Source: JANXSS01 sp025356535 (GTDB taxonomy: Bacteria > Pseudomonadota > Gammaproteobacteria > Burkholderiales > Burkholderiaceae_D). Taken from it: DNA of 64,000 nucleotides. Each line of letters begins with the position of its first letter. Positions within the stretch are counted from its first letter, which is position 1. The stretch lies in the NCBI GenBank assembly GCA_043762325.1, contig JAYUMU010000134.1, forward strand, positions 6,665-70,664, in the 5' to 3' direction. Positions 62,998-64,000 of the stretch are shown here, piece by piece. The notes beneath the pieces are model-generated. The model saw only the letters and a list, made by a program, of their open reading frames with translations, made no database searches and had not been told where the DNA came from. Both the position numbers and the translations under genes were made by a program.

Positions 62998-63996
62998 ATG
63001 TCATCGCAACCGATCGCTTTCCAGCCCGCCGTAGAACCGCGCAGCGCCGACACCTGGCCGGTGGCCGACGTCCTGGCGCTGTTCAACCTGCCGTTCAATG
63101 ACCTGCTCTACCGCGCCCAGCAGGTGCACCGCGAACATTTCGATGCGACCGAAGTCGAACTCGCCACGCTGCTGTCGATCAAGACCGGCGGCTGCCCGGA
63201 GGACTGCGCCTACTGCCCGCAGTCGTCGCACTACGACACCGAGGTCGGCGCCGAGAAGATGCTCGACGTCCCCGCCGTGCTCGACGCGGCGAAGCGCGCG
63301 CGCGAGGCCGGATCGACGCGTTTCTGCATGGGCGCCGCGTGGCGCGAGGTCAAGGAAGGCCCGGCGTTCGACCGCGTGCTCGACATGGTGCGCGGCGTGA
63401 AAGAGCTCGGCCTCGAGGCCTGCTGCACGCTCGGCATGCTCACCGAAGGCCAGGCCACGCGCCTCAAGGACGCCGGCCTCGACGCCTACAATCACAACCT
63501 CGATACGTCGCGCCAGAACTACAAATCGATCATCACGACGCGCGTCTTCGACGAGCGCCTCGTGACCCTGCGCAACGTGCGCAAGGCCGGGATCACCGTG
63601 TGCTCGGGCGGGATCATCGGCATGGGCGAATCGATCACCGATCGTTGCGCCATGCTGGTCGAGCTCGCGCAGCTCACGCCGCACCCCGAGAGCGTGCCGA
63701 TCAACGCGCTGGTCCGCGCCGAGGGCACCCCGCTCGCCGCGCTCCCGCCCCTCGATCCGATGGAGTTCGTGCGGATGATCGCCGTCACGCGCCTCGTCTT
63801 CCCGAACGCCATGGTCCGGCTCTCGGCCGGCCGCACCGAGCTCTCGCGCGAGGCCCAGATGCTCTGCCTCTACGCCGGCGCGAACTCGATCTTCTACGGC
63901 GATCGCCTGCTCACCACGCCGAACCCCGGCCCCGACCTGGACGACTCGCTCATCCGCGACGCGGGCCTCTCGCCGATGGCGCCCGCTCCGCGCTGA
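62998..63996 (+). CDS. bioB: biotin synthase (apparently chimeric)
   Basis: BioB is the radical-SAM enzyme that inserts sulfur into dethiobiotin. The 332-residue protein has the cluster motif GGCPEDCAYCPQS (CxxxCxxC, about residues 63-75), then FCMGAAWREVK, YNHNLDTSRQNY and AGANSIFYGDRLLTT. The N-terminal 60 residues look like betaproteobacterial BioB (LPFNDLLYRAQQVHREHFDA). From roughly 63180 the codons change: about 24 of 29 leucines use CTC, against two of eight before and mostly CTG in neighbouring genes. Residues such as TVCSGGIIGMGES also differ from the usual beta-type CCGGIVGMGES. Recombination, transfer or an assembly join are possible; the frame stays open and all key residues are present. 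Confidence 0.9.
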   Translation: MSSQPIAFQPAVEPRSADTWPVADVLALFNLPFNDLLYRAQQVHREHFDATEVELATLLSIKTGGCPEDCAYCPQSSHYDTEVGAEKMLDVPAVLDAAKRAREAGSTRFCMGAAWREVKEGPAFDRVLDMVRGVKELGLEACCTLGMLTEGQATRLKDAGLDAYNHNLDTSRQNYKSIITTRVFDERLVTLRNVRKAGITVCSGGIIGMGESITDRCAMLVELAQLTPHPESVPINALVRAEGTPLAALPPLDPMEFVRMIAVTRLVFPNAMVRLSAGRTELSREAQMLCLYAGANSIFYGDRLLTTPNPGPDLDDSLIRDAGLSPMAPAPR

Positions 63997-64000
63997 GGAG

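Overview
The window is a GC-rich chromosomal segment. Its gene content and order point to a betaproteobacterium of the Burkholderiales, most likely Oxalobacteraceae: mnmG-rsmG-parA-parB-atpIBEFHAGDC-hemE-priA, slyX-DUF2288, dinB, argS-SPOR-dsbA, then a leucine-catabolism cluster running into the biotin genes. The placement rests on recognising gene order and protein style; no database search was made. Coding density is high and most genes are on the + strand.

Layout. Positions 1-4 kb hold the 3' part of mnmG, then rsmG and the chromosome-partitioning pair parA/parB. Positions 4-11.5 kb hold a complete F1Fo ATP synthase operon with a near-consensus sigma-70 promoter, a U-rich leader before atpE and a terminator after atpC. 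CoA-binding, PPK2 and hemE genes follow. Between hemE and priA (14.1-15.1 kb) is an AT-rich non-coding kilobase with nine DnaA-box-like 9-mers, six of them exact TTATCCACA, partly in two copies of a roughly 112-bp repeat. This is either the replication origin or a strong DnaA-binding locus. From 15-31 kb come priA, two DUF2382 stress-type proteins, rep helicase, slyX, dinB, tRNA-Asp, a peptidase, a dihydrolipoamide-dehydrogenase-like enzyme, an ElaB/YqjE/YqjK-type envelope trio and a membrane-anchored dihaem cytochrome c.

At 31-38 kb a 7.1-kb integrative element sits in the 3' end of tRNA-Arg(CCG). It is bounded by 51-bp identical direct repeats. It carries a tyrosine integrase, an AlpA-like regulator, a TOPRIM plus SF3-helicase replication protein, a VRR-NUC nuclease, small phage-type proteins and a secreted Rap1a/Tai-immunity-like protein, but no capsid or tail genes. 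It therefore looks like a phage satellite or a self-replicating integrative element. Paired TGTAACC repeats near both ends are candidate integrase arm sites.

From 38-50 kb the genes are mixed housekeeping and accessory functions: alkyladenine glycosylase, a tannase/feruloyl-esterase lipoprotein, 6-phosphogluconolactonase, argS, a SPOR protein, dsbA, an SDR, a BtuF-like protein, an HTH regulator and an MBL-fold hydrolase. From 50-64 kb isovaleryl-CoA dehydrogenase, thiolase, a second acyl-CoA dehydrogenase, the methylcrotonyl-CoA carboxylase beta subunit and methylglutaconyl-CoA hydratase form a leucine/isovalerate degradation cluster. It also contains a PLP dehydratase and aceK, and it runs with 4-bp overlaps into bioA-bioF-bioD-bioB, linking a biotin enzyme to biotin synthesis. 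The 3' three quarters of bioB switch sharply in codon use and protein type, which suggests a recombinant or chimeric gene or an assembly join.
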